From Bacteroidales bacterium (GTDB lineage Bacteria; Bacteroidota; Bacteroidia; Bacteroidales; Muribaculaceae), in contig SFNM01000050.1 in NCBI GenBank assembly GCA_004552725.1, positions 1-13,823 of the forward strand: a stretch of DNA of 13,823 bases. Direction: 5' to 3'. Each line of letters begins with the position of its first letter. Position 1 is the stretch's first letter. Below, one piece after another: positions 1 through 6,770 of the stretch. The translations under genes and the position numbers were made by a program. The notes below the pieces were generated by a model. It did no database searches. It worked only from the letters and a program-made list of their open reading frames with translations, and was not told the origin of the DNA.

Positions 1-40
1 CTTCGGGTAGGCACATCCATATTACATCTGCAGTTTTCAT
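1..40 (-). CDS. Start of a gene running off the left edge (unidentified)
   Basis: Reading leftwards from the ATG at 40-38 gives MKTADVIWMCLPE, which stays open to the window edge. Only 13 residues are visible, so no family can be assigned. The case for a real gene is a perfect Bacteroidetes -7 box (TAAATTTG) ending only 4 nt before the ATG, on the correct strand and directly after the end of the neighbouring regulator gene. It could be a chance ORF, or the true start could lie further left. Confidence 0.35.
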   Translation of the reverse strand, partial: MKTADVIWMCLPE

Positions 41-44
41 ACTG

Positions 45-52
45 CAAATTTA
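45..52 (-). promoter_or_regulatory. Bacteroidetes -7 box for the left-edge gene
   Basis: The minus strand reads TAAATTTG, a perfect match to TAnnTTTG. No convincing TTTG -33 element lies 19-21 nt upstream. The box ends 4 nt before the candidate ATG at 40, so a transcript from here would have almost no leader. The hexamers TGCAGT/ACTGCA at 29-34 and 41-46 form an inverted repeat with the start codon in its 6-nt loop. Confidence 0.4.
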
Positions 53-99
53 ACACTTTCTCTAAAATTTATGCACCTTAATTTTGTCTTGTGCCTATA

Positions 100-111
100 A
101 AATCATGATTT
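100..111. other. 12-bp perfect palindrome
   Basis: AAATCATGATTT is a perfect palindrome in the gap between the regulator gene (which ends at 132) and the left-edge gene's -7 box (45-52). Its position upstream of that promoter would suit an operator, but a 12-bp AT-rich palindrome can occur by chance and no second copy was noticed in the window. Confidence 0.2.
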
Positions 112-131
112 CATACACAAAAACGGCTCAA

Positions 132-1706
132 TTATTGGTCGGAAGCCAATTTTATGTACTCGCTGGGGGTGAGGCCGGTGTTCGCTTTGAAGGCATTGAT
201 AAAGGTGGAACGCGACTTGAAGCCGACGCTCTGGCCAAGACCTTCGATGGTGAGGTTACCGTAGTTTTGGCGGTCGGCCATGCAGCGGCAGGCTTCCTGT
301 ACGCGATATTTGTTGATGAAGGCGTTGAAGTTGCACCCATAACATTCGTTGATTATCTGCGACACTTTTTTGTAATGTTCGCCGATGGCTTCAGCCAATT
401 GCTGAGCGGAGAAGTCCGAGGAGAAGATTTCGGTGCTGAGCGCCATCATGTCCTCAATTTTAGCGCGAAGAAGTTCTTTGTCTTCATCATCCAAATTGCT
501 TTGCTTGTACTTTTCGGTCGGTTTGGCGGTCATCTCCTCGATATTGCGATACAGGCGGAGATTCTTTTCGCGCAGCGAGCGGTTCTTTTTGTAAAGCAGC
601 AAAAGAAGGATAAGGATGGCCAAAGTGAAGACAGCGGAGATGCAGGCGATTGTAATCATGCGGTGGCGCTTCTCGCGCTCTTGCTGCAAGTCGTCGGAGA
701 TTTCTTGCAATTGGTTGAGGAAGTCTTGCTCGGTGATGTTGCGCAATTGCTTGTATGAGAGAATGTCGCTTTTAAGCTGTAAGTGCTTGATATTGTATTG
801 GTTGGCCTCGGTGGCTTTGCCCCAGTGGTCGTAGATTTGGCTTTTGAGAGCGTAGATTTCCAGTTGAGAATCCTTCACTTTGGCGGAATCGGCCAATGCT
901 TCTGATATTGAGATGTTGTCGATGGCTTCAGCGAATCGGCCGCACATATCCAAGGCTTTAGCGCAGTTGATGTGGGCCATCAGGCGGTATCTGAGGCGGT
1001 CGGGGGCGTAATCCATTGCGGCTATTTGCTGTTGGAAGTAGTTGGCGGCTAATGCGCCATCGCCTCGAGCCATTGCGTCCATGCCATTGTGCATCAGCAC
1101 GTTGTAGCTGTATCGCCACGAGGGTTCTTTCTGATGATACAAGCGTTGATAACCATCCCAGATTGAGTCGACTTGCGTCCATAGACCGTTGACAAAGGCT
1201 AATTCCAGCGAATTGGAAATGATTAAGTCGGCGATGTCGGCATCGGCATGACCGAGTGCGCTAATGTACTTGTCGAAAGCGCGCGATAGGAAGGTGGAAT
1301 CGTTGCACTGCACACCCATGGTGTGGTATGTGATGCCGTAACTCATCTCAATTCGGGCAGTTAGCTCCGAGGGTACGTCATCAACGTGCTCGGCTTGGTG
1401 AAGGCTTTCAATTGCTTTGCCGTAGTCGTAGAAATGGTAAAACAATATCTGCCAGCGCAATAGGTGCGCACGAGCCACCTGCTCGTAGCTTGCTCTTTCG
1501 CGTATGGTGGCATCTTGAGTGATGAGCGAGAAGCAAATCATGGCGCTGTCCACTTGCCCGCTGTCGAGAAATCGCTCGCCATTGGCTATCAACTGCTTCG
1601 GGTTCATCGCGGACCACTGTGTGTAGGCTTGGTGATGCGTCACGGATTGCATGCCATATATGGCACCAATCAAACAGATACAGATTATTATGAGCCGAGT
1701 TTTCAT
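132..1706 (-). CDS. Membrane-anchored TPR / AraC-type helix-turn-helix regulator
   Basis: This is a 524-residue protein. The start chosen is the ATG at 1706, because it opens directly into a signal-anchor (MKTRLIIICICLIGAIYG) and follows a perfect promoter. A longer reading frame from 1745 would begin upstream of that promoter. Residues of about 20-330 are helical, degenerate TPR-like repeats, probably periplasmic. A charged helical stretch leads into a second membrane segment at about 350-371, then a cytoplasmic linker. An AraC-type DNA-binding domain fills about 425-520: first helix-turn-helix around FSAQQLAEAIGEHYKKVSQI, second around LTIEGLGQSVGFKSRSTFIN, then the typical AraC ending (GLTPSEYIK). 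Bacteroidales have many such one-protein sensors, in which a periplasmic TPR region is linked across the membrane to an AraC domain. The ligand and target genes are unknown. No hybrid histidine-kinase domain is present. Confidence 0.8.
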   Translation of the reverse strand: MKTRLIIICICLIGAIYGMQSVTHHQAYTQWSAMNPKQLIANGERFLDSGQVDSAMICFSLITQDATIRERASYEQVARAHLLRWQILFYHFYDYGKAIESLHQAEHVDDVPSELTARIEMSYGITYHTMGVQCNDSTFLSRAFDKYISALGHADADIADLIISNSLELAFVNGLWTQVDSIWDGYQRLYHQKEPSWRYSYNVLMHNGMDAMARGDGALAANYFQQQIAAMDYAPDRLRYRLMAHINCAKALDMCGRFAEAIDNISISEALADSAKVKDSQLEIYALKSQIYDHWGKATEANQYNIKHLQLKSDILSYKQLRNITEQDFLNQLQEISDDLQQEREKRHRMITIACISAVFTLAILILLLLLYKKNRSLREKNLRLYRNIEEMTAKPTEKYKQSNLDDEDKELLRAKIEDMMALSTEIFSSDFSAQQLAEAIGEHYKKVSQIINECYGCNFNAFINKYRVQEACRCMADRQNYGNLTIEGLGQSVGFKSRSTFINAFKANTGLTPSEYIKLASDQ

Positions 1707-1714
1707 TATGCCTA

Positions 1715-1746
1715 CAAATTTAGCAAAAAAACTCAACCCGTGCAAA
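1715..1746 (-). promoter_or_regulatory. Promoter of the TPR/AraC regulator
   Basis: The minus strand has TTTG at 1746-1743, a 20-nt spacer, and TAAATTTG at 1722-1715, matching the Bacteroidetes -33/-7 consensus. The -7 box ends 8 nt before the ATG at 1706, so the mRNA would be leaderless or nearly so. The -33 TTTG lies inside the T-rich tail of the preceding gene's terminator. Confidence 0.75.
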
Positions 1747-1751
1747 TAAAA

Positions 1752-1775
1752 GCGAGCCGCCTTCGGGCGGCTCGC
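1752..1775 (-). terminator. Intrinsic terminator of the YbjN-like gene
   Basis: A perfect 10-bp GC-rich stem (GCGAGCCGCC / GGCGGCTCGC) with a 4-nt loop is followed on the minus strand by TTTTATTT. It lies 21 nt after the stop codon of the YbjN-like gene. The T-rich tail merges into the -33 box of the downstream regulator promoter. Confidence 0.85.
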
Positions 1776-1796
1776 GGTATGGTGTGGGGGAGAGTA

Positions 1797-2168
1797 TTAT
1801 TCTTTGAGGAGTTTGAAGAGTTCGTCGGTGTTGCGGTCGAGCATACCGAAGATGCTCATATAGTCGTCGTTGGTGGTGGAGTCGTTGGGCTCGAATTCGT
1901 AAGATGCCCAAACGCTTTCACTGTCGTCGGTAACGGTGAATTTCACCACGAATTTTTTGGAGTTGAGGTCGTTGCAGGCCTCGAGGAGTTTCACGCGGTC
2001 GACGCCTTGGGTGTTGCAAATGAGTACGATTTGGAGGAATACGCTATCATTGTTGCGGAAGCCGATGTAGTTGACGCCTTCGATTTTAAAAGCGACGGAA
2101 GTTTCGCGTTCTTCGTGGCGATAGCCTTCGTTTTGGAGGAATTCGATGAGATGGGAGTAGCCTGACAT
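1797..2168 (-). CDS. YbjN-like small protein
   Basis: This is a 123-residue soluble protein with no signal peptide or membrane segment. The start is placed at MSGYSHLIEFLQNEGY (ATG at 2168). The frame continues upstream to 2234, but that extension is low-complexity and lies in the leader. The order is an N-terminal helix (HLIEFLQNEGY), beta strands (VAFKIEGVNYIGFR, VFLQIVLICN), a helix (VKLLEACNDLNSK), strands (KFVVKFTVTD, SVWASYEFEP) and a C-terminal helix (MLDRNTDELFKLLKE). This alpha/beta pattern, with a Leu-Asn-rich middle helix, fits the YbjN / type III chaperone-like fold. The family is linked to sensory or stress regulation in other bacteria, but the Bacteroidales members have no established role. 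The gene has its own promoter and terminator, so it is probably monocistronic. The family assignment rests on pattern only. Confidence 0.6.
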   Translation of the reverse strand: MSGYSHLIEFLQNEGYRHEERETSVAFKIEGVNYIGFRNNDSVFLQIVLICNTQGVDRVKLLEACNDLNSKKFVVKFTVTDDSESVWASYEFEPNDSTTNDDYMSIFGMLDRNTDELFKLLKE

Positions 2169-2253
2169 AATATTAAACGTTGAGAAAGTGAGCGAATAGA
2201 ATAGGTTGCTCCAATGGCCTCGCTCGGTTGGCAATTGGCCGTGTTATCGATGG

Positions 2254-2285
2254 CAAAGATAATACAATTAATTGATATGTGCAAG
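2254..2285 (-). promoter_or_regulatory. Promoter of the YbjN-like gene
   Basis: The minus strand has CTTG at 2285-2282 (3 of 4 to TTTG), a 20-nt spacer, and TATCTTTG at 2261-2254 (perfect TAnnTTTG). The leader to the ATG at 2168 is about 80 nt. The spacer contains the palindrome CAATTAATTG (2265-2274), which could be an operator or just AT-rich sequence. A short inverted repeat (TGCAA, 2280-2284 / TTGCA, 2290-2294) overlaps the -33 box. Confidence 0.65.
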
Positions 2286-2302
2286 CCTTTTGCAAAAAAA
2301 AA

Positions 2303-3328
2303 TTATTTGCTGCCGAAGTATACTCGCAGGGTGAGTTGCTGCCACAGGGCGCACACGTCGGGAGTGATGTGAAGGTTGAGCGCGGCGCTGAGGTCCACGT
2401 ATCGGTTGCGGATGATGTGGGCGCGTAGGTCGGTGCGGCTGTAGGTGGTGGCTTGGTAGTAGGGTGAGCCCATATTGAGTTGCGGGCCGAACTCGGGGTA
2501 TAGTGGCATAAGGTTGCCACCAAGGTATAAGGTCTCGGAAAGTGAGAGCCATCGCCAGTGGGCGTTGGCTTCAGCGAGGACACCTCCACGTGTTCGCCAG
2601 CCGCGGTCGTCGGCGCGGCATCGTTGCATAGACAGCACACCGCCGATGCGTACTTCGATGGAGTCGAGGGGTAGGGCGGTGGTTGTCACACCCACGAATG
2701 GGTTGAACATAAAGTCGTCGTTGACGCCTTGCCATTCGGGTGCGTTGCGTTGCTTGGCCAGGTGGTTGTATTGTAGGCGCTCGCCAATGTATATTGGGCT
2801 GTTGGCGGAGAGGTGCCATAGCGAGTTGAGCACTACGTTGAATGCTTCGCGCTTGGTGTTGGTTTGGATTTGGCGCCAATCGAGCATGAGTTCAGCCCAC
2901 CCGCGGTCGTGAATTTTTTGGATGAGAAATCCGCGCACGTTGGGCTGGCGGTAGTCGATGGAGTCGCTCCATAGGAATTTGGGCGCCTCCTCCATTAGGT
3001 AGCGACGCGAGAACATACCGAAGTTTAAACGCCAATCGTTGCGCTCAATGCGGTAGTATAGTGTGGGTATGATTTGATAGTCGTCCCAGTCGTTGTTGAC
3101 CGGTTGGTTCCACACTACGCCTCCACGAATTTGGCCGGAGTTTTCGGGAAGTATTAGACCTACTTCCGGGGCAAGGCGAGTGAAGAAGATGGTTTGGTCG
3201 TTGGCGCTGTCGCCTTCGCGGTTGTCGAAGGTCGTAGAGAAGTCCACGCTCCAAGTGAGTTCTTGAGCAGAGGGCGTGCCGAGGCATACGGCCGCGGCTA
3301 TGGTAAAGAGTAAGTGTCGGATATTCAT
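2303..3328 (-). CDS. Exported, probably outer-membrane beta-barrel protein of unknown function
   Basis: This is a 341-residue protein whose first 21 residues (MNIRHLLFTIAAAVCLGTPSA) look like a type I signal peptide, cleaved before QELTW. There is no lipobox Cys. The mature part is rich in Trp, Tyr and Arg, with many alternating polar/hydrophobic strands (for example GQIRGGVVWNQP, IIPTLYYRIERNDWRLNFGMF, GVLAEANAHWRWLSLSETLYLGGN). The chain ends in a strand, LTLRVYFGSK. This composition suggests an outer-membrane barrel of about 12-16 strands, but I do not recognise a named family. The start at 3328 is supported by the signal peptide and by a near-perfect promoter 22 nt upstream. No transport partner or lipoprotein is encoded beside it. 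It sits between the ribosomal operon and the YbjN-like gene, apparently as its own transcription unit. Confidence 0.6.
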   Translation of the reverse strand: MNIRHLLFTIAAAVCLGTPSAQELTWSVDFSTTFDNREGDSANDQTIFFTRLAPEVGLILPENSGQIRGGVVWNQPVNNDWDDYQIIPTLYYRIERNDWRLNFGMFSRRYLMEEAPKFLWSDSIDYRQPNVRGFLIQKIHDRGWAELMLDWRQIQTNTKREAFNVVLNSLWHLSANSPIYIGERLQYNHLAKQRNAPEWQGVNDDFMFNPFVGVTTTALPLDSIEVRIGGVLSMQRCRADDRGWRTRGGVLAEANAHWRWLSLSETLYLGGNLMPLYPEFGPQLNMGSPYYQATTYSRTDLRAHIIRNRYVDLSAALNLHITPDVCALWQQLTLRVYFGSK

Positions 3329-3350
3329 GGCAGTTGATTATAATATAACG

Positions 3351-3381
3351 CAAAGGTAGTGATTTTTTGCAAGAGAGCAAA
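3351..3381 (-). promoter_or_regulatory. Promoter of the exported unknown protein
   Basis: The minus strand has TTTG at 3381-3378, a 19-nt spacer, and TACCTTTG at 3358-3351, a full consensus match. The leader to the ATG at 3328 is about 20 nt. Confidence 0.75.
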
Positions 3382-3420
3382 GGAAATTAGGGGGTAATTT
3401 GGCAGATGGGGGATAAACAG

Positions 3421-3450
3421 CGAGCGCACTGCCTTGAGGCGGTGCGCTCG
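3421..3450 (-). terminator. Terminator at the end of the thrS-infC-rpmI-rplT operon
   Basis: A 13-bp stem (CGAGCGCACTGCC paired with GGCGGTGCGCTCG, containing one T opposite G) with a TTGA loop lies 21 nt after the rplT stop. The tail on the minus strand (CTGTTTATC) is a weak T-tract, so termination may be incomplete. The downstream gene nevertheless has its own promoter. Confidence 0.7.
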
Positions 3451-3471
3451 TGTAGGTCGATGGGAGTAGGC

Positions 3472-3822
3472 TTAGCAGCCTTTTACTTTGTCGACGATAG
3501 CTTTGAAGGCTTCGGGGTTGTTGAGAGCGAGGTCGGCGAGGACTTTGCGGTTGATCTCGATGCCTGCTTTGTGGAGGAGGCCCATAAGTTTGGAGTAGCT
3601 GAGGTCGTGGAGACGAGCAGCAGCGTTGATACGTTGGATCCAGAGGGCGCGGAAGTTGCCTTTTTTGTCTTTGCGGTCGCGGTATGCGTAGGTGAGACCT
3701 TTTTCCCAAGTATTTTTGGCAACGGTCCATACGTTACGGCGGCATCCGAAGTAGCCGCGGGTAAGTTTGAGGATTTTTTTACGGCGTGCGCGAGAGGCAA
3801 CGTGGTTTACTGATCTTGGCAT
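3472..3822 (-). CDS. rplT: Ribosomal protein bL20
   Basis: This is a 116-residue protein, the usual bL20 length. It opens MPRSVNHVASRARRKKILKL and continues with the basic N-terminal arm that threads into 23S rRNA (GYFGCRRNVWTVAKNTWEKG) and the conserved FRALWIQRINAAAR block. The globular C-terminal domain follows (SYSKLMGLLHKAGIEINRKVLADLA). bL20 is needed early in 50S assembly and in many bacteria is a translational autorepressor of its own operon. Here it is the last gene of thrS-infC-rpmI-rplT, separated from rpmI by an unusually long 124-nt spacer and followed by a hairpin terminator. Confidence 0.97.
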   Translation of the reverse strand: MPRSVNHVASRARRKKILKLTRGYFGCRRNVWTVAKNTWEKGLTYAYRDRKDKKGNFRALWIQRINAAARLHDLSYSKLMGLLHKAGIEINRKVLADLALNNPEAFKAIVDKVKGC

Positions 3823-3946
3823 TTTATTGATTAGTTTTGAATGTCAGCGGTCGGGGATTGAGCCCGGCTCTTAGGGCTGTTCATTCGGTTAATAAAAAGT
3901 GATTATAAACTCGCAGAAAGAGGTTAATGCTTGAGCGTGGTCTTGA
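3823..3946 (-). other. 124-nt rpmI-rplT spacer, possible regulatory leader
   Basis: The gap between rpmI and rplT is long for co-transcribed ribosomal genes. I see no TAnnTTTG promoter in it. Its GC-rich centre can form AGCCC (3878-3874 on the minus strand) paired with GGGCT (3865-3861). Flanking CAGC/GCTG (3879-3876 and 3848-3845) could instead close a larger stem. The arrangement would suit autogenous control by bL20, but this is inference and the folds are short. Confidence 0.3.
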
Positions 3947-4144
3947 TTATTTGAGAGCGAGGAGTGCTTTAACGTTAGCTTCGTCCACTTTAGCGATGAG
4001 AGCGAAGTGGTCGAGGTTGCGTTTTTGCTTCTTGGTCTTTTTGGTCAAGATGTGGCTGTGGTAAGCATGTTTTCTCTTGATTTTTCCTGATCCGGTAAGA
4101 GCGAATCTTTTTTTGGCACCGGAATTAGTTTTAATCTTCGGCAT
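3947..4144 (-). CDS. rpmI: Ribosomal protein bL35
   Basis: This is a 65-residue protein of normal bL35 length, starting MPKIKTNSGAKKRFALTGSG at the ATG at 4144. It continues with the family's Lys-rich core (KIKRKHAYHSHILTKKTKKQKRNL). The frame also reads upstream to 4183, but that 13-residue extension is not part of the family and is rejected. bL35 is a small component of the 50S subunit. The gene lies between infC and rplT in the conserved order, after a 54-nt spacer that contains a hairpin. Confidence 0.97.
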   Translation of the reverse strand: MPKIKTNSGAKKRFALTGSGKIKRKHAYHSHILTKKTKKQKRNLDHFALIAKVDEANVKALLALK

Positions 4145-4176
4145 TTTGTAAATTGTTATTGGAGTTATATAATAAT

Positions 4177-4193
4177 GTGTCAACGCGTGACAC
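4177..4193 (-). other. Hairpin in the infC-rpmI spacer
   Basis: GTGTCA (4177-4182) and TGACAC (4188-4193) form a perfect 6-bp inverted repeat with a 5-nt loop, placed 5 nt after the infC stop codon (4201-4199). On the plus strand it is followed by GTTTTTT, so it would look like a terminator in the opposite direction. On the coding strand it is preceded by A's and followed by an AT-rich run. It may be a partial terminator or an RNA-processing site that lets L35/L20 levels differ from IF-3, but this is inference. Confidence 0.4.
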
Positions 4194-4198
4194 GTTTT

Positions 4199-4810
4199 TT
4201 ATTTCTTTTTAGGTGAGATCATGATGATCATACGTTTGCCTTCGAGTACGGGCATTTGGTCTACTTTGCCGTAGTCTTCGAGGTCGTTGGCAAAGCGGAG
4301 AAGGAGGACTTCGCCTTGTTCTTTGAAGAGGATTGAACGACCTTTGAAGAAAACGTAAGCTTTGACTTTAGCACCTTCGTTGAGGAAGCCGATTGCGTGC
4401 TTGAGCTTGAAGTTGTAGTCGTGGTCGTCGGTTTGGGGGCCGAAACGGATTTCTTTTACGACAACTTTCGACGCTTTGGCTTTGATTTCCTTTGCTTTCT
4501 TTTTTTGCTGGTAGAGGAACTTTTGATAGTCGAGGATTTTGCAGACCGGTGGATCGGCCTGAGCGGAGATTTCGACGAGGTCGAGTTCGAGTTCTTCGGC
4601 TATTTGACGAGCCTCTTGAATGGGGTAAATGCCGGGAGTGACATTGTCACCGACCAAACGAACTTCGCGAGCACGGATGTTCTCGTTGATGTTGTTAGGG
4701 TCTTTGGCATTACGGTCTGGCAGACGGCGGTCGCGCTGAGGTTGTTGTTGAGGGCGCGGGCCGGCATTTTGAGGGCGCGGGCCGGGGTTGTAGTGGGGTT
4801 TTTTCTCCAT
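4199..4810 (-). CDS. infC: Translation initiation factor IF-3
   Basis: This is a 203-residue protein. The IF-3 N-domain begins at about residue 41 (NINENIRAREVRLVGDNVTP) and includes the conserved ELDLVEISAQADPPVCKILD. A Lys-rich linker (YQQKKKAKEIKAKASK) joins it to the C-domain (KEIRFGPQTDDHDYNFKLKH, VKAYVFFKGRSILF, through to MIIMISPKKK). IF-3 binds the 30S subunit, blocks premature 50S joining and checks the initiator tRNA and start codon. An N-terminal extension of about 40 residues rich in Pro, Arg and Gln, containing two GPRPQ copies, precedes the first domain. The start at 4810 is an ordinary ATG, unlike the rare AUU start used for autoregulation in E. coli. The gene follows thrS after only 8 nt, so the two are co-transcribed. 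Confidence 0.97.
   Translation of the reverse strand: MEKKPHYNPGPRPQNAGPRPQQQPQRDRRLPDRNAKDPNNINENIRAREVRLVGDNVTPGIYPIQEARQIAEELELDLVEISAQADPPVCKILDYQKFLYQQKKKAKEIKAKASKVVVKEIRFGPQTDDHDYNFKLKHAIGFLNEGAKVKAYVFFKGRSILFKEQGEVLLLRFANDLEDYGKVDQMPVLEGKRMIIMISPKKK
4748..4785 (-). repeat. 21-bp-period direct repeat inside infC
   Basis: The 17-nt word TTGAGGGCGCGGGCCGG occurs at 4748-4764 and 4769-4785, a period of exactly 21 bp, or 7 codons. It encodes the repeated GPRPQ segment of the IF-3 N-terminal extension. The in-frame period means copy-number change by slippage would lengthen or shorten the tail without breaking the protein. Confidence 0.8.
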
Positions 4811-4818
4811 TCAGTGGG

Positions 4819-6756
4819 TTATTGGTTGATAGAATCGTTAATCTCTTTGGCAAAATTTTCTGCAAAGTTAGCAATTTTTTGCGAACCTTGATCACCTTCG
4901 CCCTGTTTTCTTACAGAAATTTCGCCGGCGGCTTGTTCTTTTTCGCCTACGATGAGCAGATAGGGGATGCGTTTGAGTTCGTTATCGCGGATTTTGCGGC
5001 CAATTTTTTCGTTGCGGTCGTCGACGGAAACGCGGATATCGAGAGCGTCGAGTTGTTGGGCTACTTGATGAGCGTAGTCGTTGAATTTCTCTGAGATGGG
5101 GAGGATTACGGCTTGTTCAGGTGCGAGCCACAGGGGGAATCGACCGGCGGTGTGTTCGAGCAATACAGCCACAAAGCGTTCCATTGAACCGAAGGGGGCG
5201 CGGTGAATCATCACGGGACGGTGCTTTTGGTTGTCGGCGCCGGTGTATTCGAGTTGGAAGCGTTCGGGGAGGTTGTAGTCAACTTGTATAGTGCCGAGTT
5301 GCCAACGACGACCGATAGCGTCTTTCACCATGAAGTCGAGTTTAGGACCATAGAAAGCGGCTTCGCCGAGTTCGGTGCGAGCGTTGAGGCCTTTTTCGGC
5401 GCATGCTTCGATGATTGCTTGTTCGGCAAGGTGCCAGTTTTCGTCGGTGCCGATGTATTTTTCCTTATGGGCGGGGTCACGCAAGGAGATTTGGGCTTCG
5501 AAGTTTTCGAATTTGAGAGCGCGGAAGATGTAGAAGATGATGTCCATCACTTTGAGGAATTCATCTTTGATTTGGTCGGGCGCGCAGAAAATGTGGGCGT
5601 CGTCTTGCGTAAAGCCGCGCACACGGGTGAGGCCGTGGAGTTCGCCACTCTGCTCGTAGCGATATACGGTGCCAAATTCAGCCAAGCGCAATGGCAGGTC
5701 GCGGTATGAGCGGGGCAGAGCGCGGAAGATTTCGCAGTGGTGAGGGCAGTTCATCGGCTTGAGCAGATATTCTTCGCCTTCTTGCGGGGTGTGGATTGGC
5801 TGGAACGAGTCTTTACCATATTTAGCATAGTGCCCGGAGGTTACATACAGCATTTTGTTGCCGATGTGCGGGGTGATCACTTGTTGGTATCCGTATTTCT
5901 TTTGGATTTTGCGGAGGAATTGCTCGAGGCGGTCGCGAAGTGCTGCGCCTTTGGGGAGCCAAAGGGGGAGGCCTGCGCCTACGTTGGCAGAGAAGGCGAA
6001 GAGCTCCATTTCTTTGCCGAGTTTGCGGTGGTCGCGTTTTTTGGCTTCTTCGAGGAGTGCGAGGTATTCATCGAGCATCTTCTTTTTGGGGAATGTGATG
6101 CCGTATACGCGCACGAGTTGGTTGCGTTTTTCGTCGCCGCGCCAGTAAGCACCTGCGAGGGATGTGATTTTCACCGCCTTGATGGGTGCGGTGTTGGGGA
6201 TGTGCGGGCCGCGGCAGAGGTCAGTGAATGAGCCTTGAGTGTAGGTGGTGATGTGACCGTCTTCGAGTTCGGAGATGAGTTCACATTTATATTCTTCGTG
6301 ACGGTCGCCAAAGAATTTGAGGGCGTCGGCTTTGGAGATGTCGGCGCGGACGATTTCTTGCTTTTGGCGAGCGAGTTCGAGCATTTTGTTCTCAATTTTT
6401 GCGAAGTCGGCATCGGTGATGGTGTTACCATTGGGGTCGATGTCGTAGTAAAAGCCGTTTTCGATGGCGGGGCCGATGCCGAATTTCACGCCGGGGAATA
6501 GTTCTTGGAGAGCTTCAGCCAAGAGGTGGGCGGAGGAGTGCCAGAAGGCGTGTTTGCCTTCTGGGTCGTCCCATTTGAAGAGTTTGATGGCGGCGTCTTC
6601 AATGACCGGACGAGCGAGATCCCATTCCTGGCCGTTGATTGAAGCGGCGAGGACGTCGTCGGCGAGGCGGGGGTTGATGCTGCGAGCGATTTCGAGGGGT
6701 GTGATGCCGGCCTCGAACTCTTTGACGCTGTTATCGGGGAAAGTAATTTTAATCAT
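4819..6756 (-). CDS. thrS: Threonyl-tRNA synthetase
   Basis: This is a 645-residue, full-length class II synthetase that charges tRNA-Thr in the cytoplasm. The domains in order are a TGS domain (about 1-60, MIKITFPDNSVKEFEAG), an editing domain with its HxxxH zinc-type motif (H73 and H77 in WHSSAH) and the later DLCRGPH motif, a catalytic core, and a C-terminal anticodon-binding domain (VILPISEKFNDYA to KRIPYLLIVGEKE). The core contains the zinc-ligand block MNCPHHCEIF, motif 2 (TRVRGFTQDDAHIFC), YGPKLDFMVKDAIGR and motif 3 (HRAPFGSMERFVAVLLEH). All key motifs are intact, and the editing domain should remove mischarged Ser. It is the first gene of thrS-infC-rpmI-rplT. The start at 6756 matches the family, and a promoter lies 62 nt upstream. 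Confidence 0.98.
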   Translation of the reverse strand: MIKITFPDNSVKEFEAGITPLEIARSINPRLADDVLAASINGQEWDLARPVIEDAAIKLFKWDDPEGKHAFWHSSAHLLAEALQELFPGVKFGIGPAIENGFYYDIDPNGNTITDADFAKIENKMLELARQKQEIVRADISKADALKFFGDRHEEYKCELISELEDGHITTYTQGSFTDLCRGPHIPNTAPIKAVKITSLAGAYWRGDEKRNQLVRVYGITFPKKKMLDEYLALLEEAKKRDHRKLGKEMELFAFSANVGAGLPLWLPKGAALRDRLEQFLRKIQKKYGYQQVITPHIGNKMLYVTSGHYAKYGKDSFQPIHTPQEGEEYLLKPMNCPHHCEIFRALPRSYRDLPLRLAEFGTVYRYEQSGELHGLTRVRGFTQDDAHIFCAPDQIKDEFLKVMDIIFYIFRALKFENFEAQISLRDPAHKEKYIGTDENWHLAEQAIIEACAEKGLNARTELGEAAFYGPKLDFMVKDAIGRRWQLGTIQVDYNLPERFQLEYTGADNQKHRPVMIHRAPFGSMERFVAVLLEHTAGRFPLWLAPEQAVILPISEKFNDYAHQVAQQLDALDIRVSVDDRNEKIGRKIRDNELKRIPYLLIVGEKEQAAGEISVRKQGEGDQGSQKIANFAENFAKEINDSINQ

Positions 6757-6770
6757 CTTATTTTGTTAAT

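Noticed and set aside
84..758. A plus-strand open frame opposite the TPR/AraC regulator
   Set aside because: The minus-strand frame encodes a clear AraC domain here; the opposite frame has no recognisable features.
4177..4200. Plus-strand intrinsic terminator (hairpin plus GTTTTTT)
   Set aside because: All genes on both sides are on the minus strand and in one operon. A plus-strand terminator would have nothing to stop except antisense transcripts, so it is listed only as a hairpin.
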